Of a stretch of DNA of 64,000 nucleotides, positions 44,127-55,305 are shown piece after piece; position 1 is the first letter of the stretch; each line of letters begins with the position of its first letter. A program made the position numbers and the translations under genes. The notes beneath the pieces are model-generated. The model did not search any database. It was not told the origin of the DNA and saw only the letters and a list, made by a program, of their open reading frames with translations. This stretch comes from Chlorella sorokiniana (taxonomy: Eukaryota > Chlorophyta > Trebouxiophyceae > Chlorellales > Chlorellaceae). The stretch is taken from contig CP084615.1 in assembly GCA_025917655.1 (NCBI GenBank), positions 1,240,001 through 1,304,000 of the forward strand, read 5' to 3'.

Positions 44127-47100
44127 CTACCGCGCCCTCCCGCGCTTCGTGGCTGCCTGCTTGCCCCCGCGCTGGCCCTGGCCACGCTTGGCGGCTGCCG
44201 CCAGCTGCTCCTTGAACGGCGGCGGGCCCTCATCATCCGAGAAGTCGTGCGCATCGTGCGCCGCCGCCTCGGCCTGGGGCAGCGGGGGCAGGGGCCGAGC
44301 CAGGCCGTGGGCTCGGGGCACAGCAACGGCAGTGGACGACGGCGCCGCGCAGCAGCCCTGCGGCATCGGCTCGCCACACGCGCCGGCGGGCCTGCGCACG
44401 CTCTTCTCTCCCACCTGCGGCACCCACTCCTCCAGGTCCTCCCTGGTGGGCTCCACGGGCGCCACCTGCCCCTCTGCCAGCTGCGTCACCCACTCGGACA
44501 CCGGCTTGCCTGGGGCCGGGTGGGGGAAGGGGGCGCAGGCATGGGCAGTCGCGACTTGTGGGCAGGGTGAACCAGAGCAAAGCCGGCGGGTGCGGAATCC
44601 AGAGCCTGCAAACTCATGCCACCTCAACCAAGCCACCACCCCACACACCTGCTTTGTACATGCACTTTTGTCGGCGAGCGTGCGACACCAGCGCCGACCA
44701 GCGTGGGTTTGTCTCCAGTGACTCCACGTGGCCCACCACAACCAGGGTGGCCCTGGAGGGGGAGGAAAGCAGAACATGAGGGTGGGGAGGCAGGAAGGGG
44801 CAAGCAATCGGGCGGCATTGCATGCAAGCTCCAGAGACAAGGCGTGGCGAATTTGCCTGGGCTGCAGGCCCCCTCTCCTGCCCGCCCAGCACGGCCCGTA
44901 CGAGCGCGCAGGCAGCGCCCACCTGGCGCGCGTGAGGCCCACGTTGATGCGCCGCTCATCCGCCACAAAGCCGATGCCGCGGGAGCCGCGCTGCGAGCGC
45001 ACGGTGGAGAAGAAGGCGACGTCCTTCTCGCGGCCCTGCGGCGGGGTGGCCGGGCGGACCCACACGCCGGCACATTGGTGAAAGCGCGCGCAGGCGGGGG
45101 GCGCGCTGCGGCAGCAGGCAGGTGCTGCCTCCCTGGCTCAGCGGCGCATGCAGCCAGCCCAGCGCGGCCGCCGCCGCACGCACCTGGAAGCCGTCGATGG
45201 TGTTGATGTCCACCATGCGCGCCGCCTCCTCCCCCAGGGCAGCCTTGAACAGGCGGCGCAGCAGGCTGACCTGCGGGTGTGGGGCCGGAGGCAAGCGCAG
45301 TTGGCGCGCGGCGCCTAGGTTCTGAGCGCCCGTCCTGCTGCCCAGTTCAAGGAGAGCCAGGGCCACACAGGTTCCACCGCCTCCCTTTCACCCCTACCAC
45401 ACACACGTGCGTGCACCCATCCCCCACCTGCGCCTTGTAGGGCGAGATGACGGCCACCGAGGGCTTGGCCCCCAGCTGCGGGTGTCGGTGGCGCAGCTCG
45501 CGGTACACCTGCAGCACCACCTCCGCCTCCCGCTCGTTCACCAGCGAGCTGCTGCCCTCGGGCACGCTCTCCTGCAGACGAGCAGGGCGGGGCGCGAGGG
45601 CACACAACAAGCAGTGAGCAGGCTGTAGGGTGAGCAGGCGGCTCCCGCAGGGAGCACCTCGCCAACCGCGCCTCGCCAGCCTCTGCCGCTGTCGCCGCCG
45701 CGGGCTGACCACCAGCCTCACCGTGCCCTTGACGTCAATGAAAACGAGGGGCTGGAAAGCGGGGGAGGCGTGCCAGGGGCGCTGCGTGTCCTGCGCCACG
45801 CCGGGCCCGTCCTTCAGGCCGCCGCCGTAAAAGTTGGTGGAGGGGAACTCGCGGATGACGGGGTGCATGCGGTACTGCAGGCACGGGGTGGGGGTTTGAA
45901 AGGAGTGCAAAACCGGTCCTGTGCATAAGCAGGGGTAAAGGGCTGTGGGAGTGCGCGGCCGGGGCATGGTGAAGCGGGGAGCGTGGAAGCTCTACCCAGC
46001 AGCTGTCCTTGCTGGCGCTTGCGCCTTGCGCTTGCGCCACCGCCAGACAACTGCAGTGCTAATCGCGCTCCCCCCCCCCCCCCCCCACACACACACACCT
46101 GCGTGTCCAGCATGTGCACCGGGTACCCCGCCCCCTGCAGCCGCTTGAACAGCGAGTCCGAGTATCCCTGGGCCAGCGCGCGCTGGCTCATCACCGTGGC
46201 CGGCAGCTGCACCGGGTCCCCCACCAGGAAGACCTGCTTGGCGCCGCCGTGGGCCAGCGGCACCAGCGTGGAGGGCTCCACCGCCTGGTAGGGGAGGGGG
46301 CACGCGGCGCACGCTCGCGGGTGCTGGGTGCATGGGACAGGAAGGGCTCTGGGCAGCCGCGGGGCAGCACAACGCAGGCCCCAGCTGGTCGGCATCGCGG
46401 CGCCCAGGGTCGGCGCATGGCCATGCCTTGCACTTGGCCGCGACGCGCGTATGCCACCGCACCTCATGCATCCCTTCACACCCTCTGCAACCCCGGGCCC
46501 CTTCCACGCAGCGCACCTGCGCCGCCTCGTCAATCACAACCACATCGAACTTGCGGGTGAGGCGCGTGAAGGCGCTGCTGCCGCTGAATGACAGCGTGGT
46601 GCAGACTGGGGGGCAAGCGGGCGCTCACTATGCCAGCCGCCAACAAGACCGATGCGCTTATTGCCGGCCGCAGACCTCTATCTTTTAACCCCACCACCCA
46701 TGCCGCCTACACCGCTCGAACCCCCAGCCACAGCCACCCCCGCACCTATGTTGGCCTCCTCCAGGATTGCCATGCGCAGGCGGTCCTTCTCCCAGCGGGC
46801 AACGCTCTGCGGGGCAGCCAGCGCGCAGCTGCGTCACACAACCCCCACAACTTGCGCTCTGCCCGGGTGCCGCCTGCTGGCCATGAACGCACGGCGAGAG
46901 AGGCTCACGACGTATGGCGGCGTGCGGAAGCTGCGGCAGTTGCTGGCGGCAGGGCCAGCCCCAGCCCACCTTGCCGCCCTCTCCGCCCAGGCGGTGCTCC
47001 ACCAAGGTGTCCAGGGCCACGCTCTGCACGCTGTGGTGGATGCTCACGCCCACACGCACCTGCGGGCGCGGCGTGGCGGGGGGGCGGCGCGGAAGGACAT

Positions 47101-49524
47101 ATCAGGGCGGTGCACTGGCGCAGCGCGATGCAGGCGGGAAGCAGCGCTGCACATTTCGAGTGAGGCCTGGGGGGCTCTGCCCAGCGCACCACGTTGGGCG
47201 TGAAGACCCGCCCCTCCTGGTCTGTGAGGCCAGTGGTGATGAGGCGCAGCACGATCTCGTCCAGAGCGGAGTTGGAGGGGGCGCAGACCTGGGGTGAGCG
47301 GTGTGTGTGTGTGTAAGTGTGTGTGTGGGGGGTTGTAGGCGGCGTGAAGGGCCATCGCGCATGCACAGGTGCCAAGCAGGGCAGGGAGGGCAGCAAGGGT
47401 TGGCGGGGTGCAGCAGTGCAGCCACACAGCAGCTGCTTTTCACCAGCACGCGGGCCTTGAGCCCCTCGCTGCGGCCGATGCGTCGGGGGATGCTGCGGCG
47501 GAGCAGCCCAAACGCGTCGCTGGAGTCTGCCTGCTCGGGTGGCACCACCACATCCCTGCGCGGCCCCGGGCAAGCAAGCGCCAGGTACACGAGGGTGAGG
47601 TGCATCGACAGGCGGGCGGCTACAGCGCGCCGCCGCCTGCTGCAGGCCACAGTGCAAGGCGAGCCCCCGGCTGGACGCGCAGCGCAGCCCACCTGGGGTC
47701 AGGCTGGCCCAGCAAGTACGGGTTGGCCTGCATCCAGGCCTCGCGCTTGGCCTCCGCGCTGAGCTGGCGCCAGCGCACGTACGACGGCACGCCGCGTGCC
47801 GCCGCCGACCGCGGGCTCAGCGCGCCGTCGTCGCCGCCGCCGCTGGGCGCCGCCGCAAAGGCTCCCTTGGGCGCCGAGTGCATGATGATGGACAGCAGGC
47901 CCAGGATGGTCTTGGTCTTGCCGGTACCGGGGGCCCTGGATCAGCACCAGCGGAGAGCCCTCCAGCCCGCCCGTCACCGCCTCCATCTGCAGGGAGGAGG
48001 GCGGGTGGCGTCACAAACGCCGCACTGAACACAACAAGCAGGCGCGGCCCACACGCTGTGCAGGCCGCCCACGGCTACGCGCAACCCGTCAGCCCCTGCA
48101 GAAGCCTGCCCCCGCCCCCTTCACCCTAGCGCACCTGGCTTTCGTTGTAAGCCTTCTGCATCGTGGCCCGCATCAGCGGCGGCACCTCCAGCTTGCCACG
48201 CGCCGCCAGCAGGCTCTTGGAGGGCTGCAACAAGAGCAAGAGGGGCAAGGGCTGATGCGACCACCTGTCAACACCCACACAGCCACCTGCATTGCATCCC
48301 ATCCCAGCACAGGCCATGGCACGATGGGCCATACACACGCACACATCATATCAAAGAGGCGCACACCTTGGCCTTGAGCAGCACGTCGCGCAGCGGCATG
48401 TGCGCCAGGCAGTGCACGGCCGCCCACTCGCGCATGATGGTGCTCATGCCCGACAGGCGCAGCACCCACCACTGCCCGCCCTCACGCGACAGGGCACCAC
48501 GCACGCGCGCGCTCTGAACAGGGGGTGAGGGATATACTCTTGTGCTGGTGGCGGATTGGCTCACGCCTGTTCCCGGCACGGTGGAGGGCAAACGGCAGCA
48601 TGGCTCCCTGCCCTGCCCCGACGCAGGCAGCTGGGCCCCGCCCTGGCCACCCTCCTCACCGCTGCAGCCCGCTCGCTGCCCGCCTGCGACGCGTCTGTGA
48701 GCTTGAAGCGCACCCGCACCGACTGGTCGCCCTCGTGGCCCTCCATCACGCCCAGCGCGTGGTGCGCCTCGTCCCCCTGCTCATCCTGCAACAAGGCCTC
48801 GGCGCGGCGCGGTCAGCAGAACCCCAGGTTGGCGAACAAGGACCCTGCAAGTCGGTGTAATTTTCCAGGCGGTCCAGCAGAAAGATTGTGGCCGTTTGGG
48901 CGTGCGGTGGAACCGCCGCCCTCCCTCCAGACCTAAGAGAAAGCAGCAGCCACCCTCGCTGCATAGATCATCGAACCAGCTGCGTGCCTCTGGGTTGTCT
49001 CGCGACACCAGCACCATGTCGTTTTCGTGCATGCCGCCGGCCGCATCTGGCGGCAGGGTCAGCCGCACCAGCAGCGACTCATCCTCCGCCCGCGCCTTGG
49101 CTGCCGCCACCACAGCCGGCTGCGCGCTCAGCACCTGCCCCTCCTCCTGCCCCCGCAGCATCTGCGCCCGCGCACTCCTCCAGCAGCAGCGGCTCAAACA
49201 CCCGAACATACTCCTGCGGGGAGCGGCGCGGAGCAGCGAGAGCTCTGGTGGGCAGCGGGCCAGCGCACACTGTCACAGTGCCTGTCATGCGACTCCCAGG
49301 GGCTGCAGCCAGCAGGTACCATGTTTTGCAGCAGCTGGGTGCGGTGCCAGGTGCAGGAAAGAAAGCGCGCTCGGCTCTCAAGACCTCGCTCCCTGGACCG
49401 TCCGCCATAGTGCCCACCTCCACCGATGCAAAGTGTTTGGGGATGGTAGGCAGCTCCGAGATGGGCCCACTCCCAGCCGCCATCTTGCGCTCCAGCTCCC
49501 AGTAGTCCCATGACAGCAATATAT
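44127..49524 (-). CDS. MAA3: SEN1/MAGATAMA3-type superfamily 1 RNA/DNA helicase
   Basis: Senataxin-like UPF1-family helicase. Relatives resolve RNA-DNA hybrids and act in transcription termination. Main exons are 49524-49418 (LSWDYWELERK), 49213 onward (EYVRVFEPLLLEE), 48785-48660, 48513-48367, 48224-48135, 47986-47693, 47555-47444, 47288-47190, 47059-46980, 46806-46746, 46605-46517, 46284-46099, 45874-45722, 45571-45428, 45270-45184, 45035-44923, 44752-44649 and 44509-44127. Helicase motifs in order: LVLIQG(PPGTGKTK) as Walker A, VLVCAPSNSALDEIVLRL, FDVVVIDEAAQ as Walker B, QVFLVGDPVQLPATV, QYRMHPVIREFPS, VAVISPYKAQ, INTIDGFQGREKDV and INVGLTRAR. The Walker A loop near 47935 lacks one C and one G, so the sequence as given reads out of frame there. 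The C-terminus is a Lys/Arg-rich tail. The first coding exon is upstream of 49524 and unresolved. Confidence 0.93.
46071..46098. repeat. Poly-C plus (CA)n tract in a helicase intron
   Basis: A long C run followed by a CA dinucleotide run in the + orientation, immediately downstream of the VHMLDTQ exon donor. It is a simple-sequence tract likely to vary in length. Confidence 0.8.
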
Positions 49525-50463
49525 CTGCAGTTGTGGGGCCACGGGCGCCTCATCTATCAGCTCAAGCAGCGACAGCCGAAAACGGCGGTCAACAGAAGGG
49601 ATCGAGCCACTGCAAACATCCTGCCGAACTATAGGCGCAAGGAACTGCGCAAGCTGAAGGTGATCAAAACACAACAGCAATGACGGGCAGAATGCATGCG
49701 AGAAGGAAGCAGCAGCTAGCGGCCCCTGACAGCGCCAGTGGCGGCTGGCTTGCCTTGCAGCTGGGAAGCATACTGGGCTTCCATTACGACGCACCGCCTC
49801 CCCCGACGCTCCCAGCCAAATCAATTTCTGCAATGCAGACGCCAAATGACAGTCAGCAGGGCCAGCAGTGTTTGTTTGGGGACAGTTCTTCCAGCATGCC
49901 GGGCTAACGCGCACCGAGCTCACTGTAACAACTACCCTATCATTCGAGATCAATCAAAACACCGATGAGGCAATATGGGGGATACCGCCCAAGAGTGGCG
50001 GCTGCAAGCAGGTTGTGTCGCAACTCGAGTATGGATATAGAATGTGCAAATAGCATTGCGTGTCATGTCGAATTCACAGCATGCTTGAGTCCCAGCGCAA
50101 GGCCTTCGCTCAGTGGGCACCACCTCAGCAGCCACCCTTAACATTGAAATTGCCTGAGCCTCAAACCAGAGGTCGCGTCATATGGGAATTCCACGGTCTT
50201 CTAGCTCGCAGGCTGTAGCAGCGTCGCCGCACTGAACGGTATGCATTCCTCACAATGCATCATCTGCTCCACAGGCTGCACCTCTTGATTGACCCGGTGA
50301 CAAAATCCACACTGTTTGCTCTTGATCCAGAGAGTTACAAGATAGTACAGCAGGAAATAATAACAGGTCGTTTGCAATGTGACACATGCAAGCAGCAGCA
50401 GGGAAAGAGCGGGCAGTATTCACAGCCAATGGTGCCAGGTCATGTTCATACTGACACAGCATG
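49525..50463. other. Region between helicase and TRAPPC4 genes
   Basis: About 0.9 kb. On the minus strand about 49690-49540 reads protein-like (LQLAQFLAPIVRQDVCSGSI, VDRRFRLSLLELIDEAPVAP). It ends at the acceptor of the first known helicase exon but in a different frame, so it may be a missing 5' helicase exon with a frame slip. The remainder is AT-richer and should hold the helicase promoter and the TRAPPC4 3' UTR. Confidence 0.35.
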
Positions 50464-51347
50464 TTATTGTGACAGCCCGACTCCCCAGCGCCGGTTGACT
50501 GCACCTATGAGGGCCAATAGGTTCTGGTCAAACAGCTCGCTCTTGATGACCTGCAGTTGCGGCGGCGGAAGGAGCGCGAGGGTTACAAGAATGCTGGCGC
50601 CACCTCAACTTGCTGATGTCCACAAGGCCCGGCCTTCTACACCAACAAGGGCGGCAGCCATTGATGAGTTTCACCTGATCCATCTCATGAAAGGGGTTCT
50701 TCAACACGTAGTCACAGTATAGTTCGTACACGCTGGGGACAGGGACAGTGGCACACACACAGCCCAGGGCACAGTCGGGGTCATGATGAACAGCGAAGCA
50801 GCACAAGAGGGACACACCAGTAGATTGCCTGCTCATGCCGGCTTTGCAGCAGCACAGCTCAATGTTAACCGCAGCAAACCAACACTCACGTGGTGCGCAG
50901 CAGCTCCGCAGCGTCCGGCGTATGCGGCTCAGTGAGCAGCATGAAGGTGGTGCCTGTGAGCGTGTGAAAGCTGTGCAAGTCGAAGGTGTCAGCCTGCAGC
51001 AGCTGGATGCCGCTGCTATCTGGCACTGGTGATAATTGTGCCGATATTCCGCACATTCCAAACCTGCAGCGGCAGCATTACCCAATCAGCCCGCAACAGC
51101 AGATTTTTCAACCTCTGCTTCGGCAGCCCGAAGGCCGCCACCTTTGGCAGCCTCACCAGCTGCTGGCTAACCGCAGCTTGTCGTTAAACTCCATCGAGGG
51201 TAGTTGCACGAATTCCTGCGCACAGCTGGTGATCATTTAAGGGCCACAGGAGGGCTGTGTACCGATGGCAGAACTGATCGCGCATACCCTGCTATACAGC
51301 AGCCCTCCGTTTCTTCCCACGATCCATAGGGAATACATCGCCGGCAT
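50464..51347 (-). CDS. TRAPPC4: TRAPPC4/Trs23 (sybindin), TRAPP tethering complex subunit
   Basis: Core longin-type subunit of the TRAPP complexes, which activate the Rab1/Ypt1 GTPase in ER-Golgi traffic. Five exons: 51347-51288, 51215-51157, 51063-50890, 50732-50675 and 50550-50464. They total 438 bases with consistent phases, giving 145 residues. The start is [20 protein letters not shown]. Next come [20 protein letters not shown], the diagnostic [39 protein letters not shown] and [16 protein letters not shown]. Length and order match the short plant form, which lacks the animal PDZ-like insertion. A second in-frame ATG (51338) could also start the protein. No frame breaks. It faces the PfkB kinase gene across 286 bp. 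Confidence 0.95.
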
Positions 51348-51633
51348 GGCTGCTGCGCTTGGAAGCTGCTTCTGAAGTGAAGGGGCTGGGCGGGCACGGC
51401 TTACAGCTTTCTGCGGTCCTTCAACATCAATCCATGAACATATATCATATTTTCACGTGAATGCTTGTACGAGATGCAGCATTCGTGAACCTTGCCACGT
51501 GTGCCGGCTTCACGTTTTGCGGCAGAGCGATGACTGTGTGCTTCAATTCTGTATGCATGCACGTATCTATGTAAGGAACCTGTTCCCAGGACTCCCTGCC
51601 AGTCAAGCGAAGACAGCCTTTAACACCCGAACC
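51348..51633. promoter_or_regulatory. Divergent promoter between TRAPPC4 and PfkB kinase
   Basis: 286 bp between head-to-head start codons. The region is AT-rich in its centre (ATATATCATATTTTC near 51440), but no defined element can be assigned. Confidence 0.4.
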
Positions 51634-53282
51634 ATGGCTGTGGTGGGCTTGGGCGATCCAGGTGCGCTTTTAACATGCCGTGTTCGCAATAGTCGATTGC
51701 ATATGCTGAAATACGGGAGCGGTGTTGATGTTGTGGGCGTACCTGCTGTGCCGTCGGCAGCCTGCACGCCTCAGTGTTTCCCATTTCTGAGCTGCCCCAT
51801 GTGCGCTGCCTGCAGTGATGGACATTGTGGTGCGTGTGGAGCACAGTATGCTGCAGCAGCTAGGCATGGAGCCGGGCGGTTGCGTGCCTGTGACTGCCGA
51901 GGAGATGGCGGGGCTGCTGGCGCTGCCGGAGGTATCCACTGGCATGAAACGGTGCGCCCTGGCTGGCGGTTCTCGCCCAGCGCGCGCCCTTTGAGTGCGG
52001 CAGCTCAGCTCAGTAGTGCCGCTCGTGTCACAGCCCGTGCCCGCTCCTGCCTGCAGGGTTCCGGGCGGCAGCGCGGCAAACGTGCTGAAGGGCCTGGCCA
52101 GCCTGGCGGCCTGCGGCGAGCTGGCGGTGTCGTTTGTGGGGATGGTGGGGGCGGACCAGGTGGGGCGCGAGTACCGCCGCAGCATCGCCGTGCACGGCGT
52201 GACGCCGCTGCTGCTGGAGTCGGCGAGCGGCGCTGCCACCGCCACCTGCCTCTGCCTGGTCACCCCGACGGGCAGCGCACCATGCGCACCGCGCTGTGCG
52301 CCGCGCTGGAGCTCGCCAGCCCGCAGCAGCTGCCCAGCCAGCTGAGCAGCGGCGACGGCGGCGCCCTGGCGCTGCTGCACTGCGAGGGGTACTGCCTGTA
52401 CCGCTCCGCGGTGGCGGCCGCCGCCATGCGCGCCGCGCGCTCGCTGCGCCCGCGTCTCGCTGGATCTGGCCTCCTTTGAGGTGGTGGCGCGCTGCTGGCG
52501 CCAGTTGGGCGACCTGCTGGCGGAGCGGCTGGTGGATGTGGTGTTCTGCAACGAGCAGGAGGCGGCGGCGCTCTGCCGGGTGCGCAGCCATGCCCTGGCC
52601 CGGCATTAGGCGGGAGCAGGGGCGGCATGCCCCCCCCGCGGCCCCAGCCGACAGCCAGTGATGCCCGCCCTGCCGCAGGCTGCATCGCTGCCGCTGCCAA
52701 CACACGACGAGGGGGAGACGGCGGTGGAGGCGGCGCAGGCGTACCTGCTGGGGGCGGGGTGCACACCGTGGTGGTCAGCCGCGGCGGCAAGGGCTGCAGC
52801 GCCAAGTCGGGTGCGCTCACCCGCACAAGCGCTTGCCTGCACCCACGCCGAAAATGGGCCCGACCCGCTGCATGCGTACGTCGGCCGCGTACTGCAACGT
52901 GCCCTGCCAGCGCTCCGCGGCATTGGGGCCGCCGTGCGATGTTTGACACGTGCCGCCCGCCGCCCGCTGGCCTGCAGCTGACGGCAGCAGCACAGCTGCC
53001 CCCGCCTCCCGCGTGGCTGTGGTGGACACCGTGGGAGCGGGCGACCTCTTCACCAGCGGCTGCCTCTTTGCCCTGCTCAGCGGCGCCAGCCTGCAGGCAT
53101 GCACGCTGTGCGGCTGCGCGGCAGGCAGCGCGGCGGTGCAGACAGCCGGCGCAGAGCTGGCGGCGGAGGCGCTACAGCAGCTGCGCGACACAATTCGCGG
53201 CATACTGGCGGCCGACAGCGCGTCAAAGAGGGTGCCAGAGGATGCCCGGGCAGCCGATGGCGTGCCTGCATTGGCGCGATGA
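51634..53282 (+). CDS. PfkB-family sugar/nucleoside kinase
   Basis: Ribokinase/adenosine-kinase superfamily enzyme that phosphorylates a sugar or nucleoside hydroxyl using ATP. Exons: 51634-51661, 51816-51951, 52057-52579, 52679-52810 and 52978-53282. It opens MAVVGLGDPVMDIVVRVEHS, with the Gly-Asp-x-x-Asp pattern typical of the substrate lid. PGGSAANVLKGLASLAACGE is PfkB signature 1. Then come FVGMVGADQVGREYRR, DVVFCNEQEAAAL, TVVVSRGGKGCSAKSG and the C-terminal signature VVDTVGAGDLFTSGCLFALL (about 53016-53075), whose DTVGAGD contains the catalytic base Asp. Frame slips at C or G runs near 52266 (VTPDGQRTMRT), 52445 and 52757 break the long exons as given. Overall organisation resembles plant PfkB kinases of unassigned substrate. 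Confidence 0.9.
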
Positions 53283-53429
53283 GGCCGGCGACCGCCTGCT
53301 CGCCGCCCCATGCCCTACCTTGCGAGTGCCGCAGAGCGCTGGTCACCACACGCTGTGCTGTGCGCTGGGCAGTTGTTTCCGCAGCTGTTGCCATGTACCA
53401 TGTGGCAGCTTGTTGGGACCTGTCAAGTT

Positions 53430-53799
53430 GATGCAGCAGCAAAGCCTCGGTGCACTCCGGCCGTTGCGCAAGGAGCACAGCATCATCGCCCTCCTGCTGC
53501 CGAAGGGCGGTTGCACGCTAGTCTCGCCAGCTGACCTGCGAGGCATAGTTGTGGGCGCCCTTCTCGGCAAGCTGTGCGCCGCTGGCCTGGAGCGCAGGGT
53601 CGGTGACCATGCAGCGGCAGCAGGCTGCCACCCTGAGGGGCAGTTCGGCTTGTGCCGCCAGCGCAGCACCCAGCGGGCCATCTTTTGCGCTGCGTGTGGC
53701 GATGGACAGCCACAGGCTGCGCCATCAGCGACGGCGTGGCCGGCAGCCCGGCAGCCAGCTGTGAGCCTGCTTCGTCAACTTCAAGCTGGGGCGGAGTAG
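53430..53799 (+). mobile_element. LINE-type (non-LTR) reverse transcriptase relic
   Basis: About 120 codons in one frame downstream of the kinase resemble the N-terminal part of a non-LTR reverse transcriptase: LRPLRKEHSIIALLLPKGGC, then SPADLRGIVVGALLGKLCAA, then HPEGQFGLCRQRSTQRAIF. The arrangement (PKGG, DxRGI near a GKL helix, EGQFGFRxxRST) is typical of LINE-derived polymerases. The catalytic part is absent, so this is a truncated fragment. It lies 3' of the kinase and may fall in its 3' UTR. Confidence 0.6.
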
Positions 53800-54234
53800 A
53801 CTGACCGCTTGCGCGGCCGGTAGGTCCGGCCCGCAGCGGAGCGCTTCTGGCCCCCACTGTGAGGTGGCACGGGGATGGCAGCAGGTTGGGAGTATGCGCT
53901 ACATTCTCTCTGACTGCATCCTCTGACTTTCACATGGCAGCGAGCATTGTAAGAAGGGCAGCTGCACAACCTTTGCCAAGACAGTAATCCTGTATCCATT
54001 CAACCATTCTGGAATGTTCTACACCCTGTGGGCTCCCTTCCATCCGCTGACTACAAACAGGAAGTCAAGCTTTTGTGCGGCGCCAGTCCCTGCAGCCGTG
54101 AACTCCGCCGCTCTGGCTGGTGGCTTGTTGCTTAACAGCACGCAGAGGAAAGCAGGTACCTCTTAGCCCTACGGGGCAATCCACTCCGAGTAAGGGGCGT
54201 GCATTGAGCAGCCTCCACCGAAAAACCAACAATG
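53800..54234. other. Region without a supported gene
   Basis: About 435 bp between the reverse-transcriptase relic and the inverted 1.1-kb locus. No gene, repeat end or RNA was recognised. Confidence 0.35.
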
Positions 54235-54250
54235 ATGGGCGCAAAGGCTG

Positions 54251-54932
54251 TCAGCTTGCATCGCTGGGCACATGACGCCGTCGACGTTTCTGCAGCTGAG
54301 CTGGCGGCACCAGGCCCTGGGAGGGCACCGTGGGCTGCAGAGCATCCTCAACGCCGGCAGTGCCCTGCTCCGCTGGTGCCTCGCCAGCTTGCCCGCCAGC
54401 TTCAACGCCGCCGAGCGTCAGCGCCAATGGTACTGCAAGAGTGGAGGCAGAGGGCGGATGCACTGATGCATGCATGTGTCTTTGAGGCCACATGAAAGCC
54501 CGGAATGCTAACCAGCGCGGCAAGGAGTGGCTGCTTACCTATGCGCTGGGGAGGCGGTATGGCCTGTGCGCGCTCGAGCATTTCTTCAAACATGCGGGCA
54601 CTTCGCGCATTGCCTTCCTCCTTAAACTTTGCAATCACCCGCTTGTAACTCTCCAGGTGTTCCCGATGCAAAAATTCCAGGTGTTGCCTTTGAATTTCCA
54701 ACTCCAGCGCAGCGCGCCTTGCCGCTCGCCGGCGATCCTCTGGGCTACTGGGCGTCTCTGTAGGCAGTAAAAAGAAGGGCCACAATGAGGCACATGGTCG
54801 GGTGCAAGCGGGATCTTAGGCTTGACTTGTTGCAAAGGCACTGGTATGATAACCACGGGCAACTCCCCCAGTGGCCTTGGCCTCACCCGCTAACGGGGCG
54901 GGCGGGTCTCCAGTGCTCAACGAGGATCCCAT
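54251..54932 (-). CDS. 148-aa MGSS protein (intact member of a duplicated gene pair)
   Basis: Three exons on the minus strand (54932-54887, 54757-54539, 54432-54251) total 447 bases: 148 residues plus stop, with matching phases and GT/AG ends. It begins MGSSLSTG, which fits an N-myristoylation site (Gly2, Ser5/6-type). The middle is a highly charged helix (RRRAARRAALELEIQRQHLE, then KFKEEGNARSARMFEEMLER). An Ala/Gly/Glu-rich stretch follows, and the end is PPAQLQKRRRRHVPSDAS, a basic nuclear-localisation-like tail. The paralogue at 29219-29915 conserves exons 2 and 3, including the C-terminal block, so the reading frame is under constraint or only recently duplicated. No known family recognised. 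A conserved stem-loop lies about 205 bases upstream. Membrane-to-nucleus shuttling is only a speculation from the two terminal motifs. Confidence 0.68.
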
Positions 54933-55136
54933 GCCCTGGAGAGCCCAGCTCCGTTTCTCGTTATGCTCGACAAGCCGACAGTGCAGTTTCACATGTTGAG
55001 GCTCTTATTCTCCAGCGAGGAGGCAACGTCGCAGCGAACGACAGATGCTTTGCTGCTCTTTAATGCTCCTGTGAACGGGAGAAAGTTGACGAAGAAAAGA
55101 AGACACAGAAGAAGAGGACGCTCGCGGAGCAGGCGT

Positions 55137-55158
55137 GTAGTGCTTTTGCAAGCACTAC
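55137..55158 (-). other. Stem-loop upstream of the 148-aa gene
   Basis: 9-bp perfect stem (GTAGTGCTT with AAGCACTAC) around a 4-nt loop, at the position equivalent to 28979-28999 in the other copy. Confidence 0.5.
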
Positions 55159-55305
55159 AACAGAAGAAATAATCCCCCTGTTGAAGTAGGGCCGCTGGTA
55201 GGCCGGCAATCCTCCAGTGTTGGTCAGACACGCGTTCTATACCGCTTCCCTAGGGTTAAGAGTTTTCTAGAAGGAACCTTGGAGCCTTGGCCAGGAGCTC
55301 CCAGA

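Larger units (their letters stand above)
54235..55305 (-). repeat. Duplicated 1.1-kb locus, copy 2 (inverted relative to copy 1)
   Basis: Reverse-complement match to 28829-29930, including the upstream flank, stem-loop, both introns and three exons. Divergence is visible throughout but coding exons are clearly conserved. Confidence 0.85.

Noticed and set aside
46071-46098. C-run plus CA-run as a recombination or regulatory signal
   Set aside because: It lies in a helicase intron and is an ordinary simple-sequence tract.
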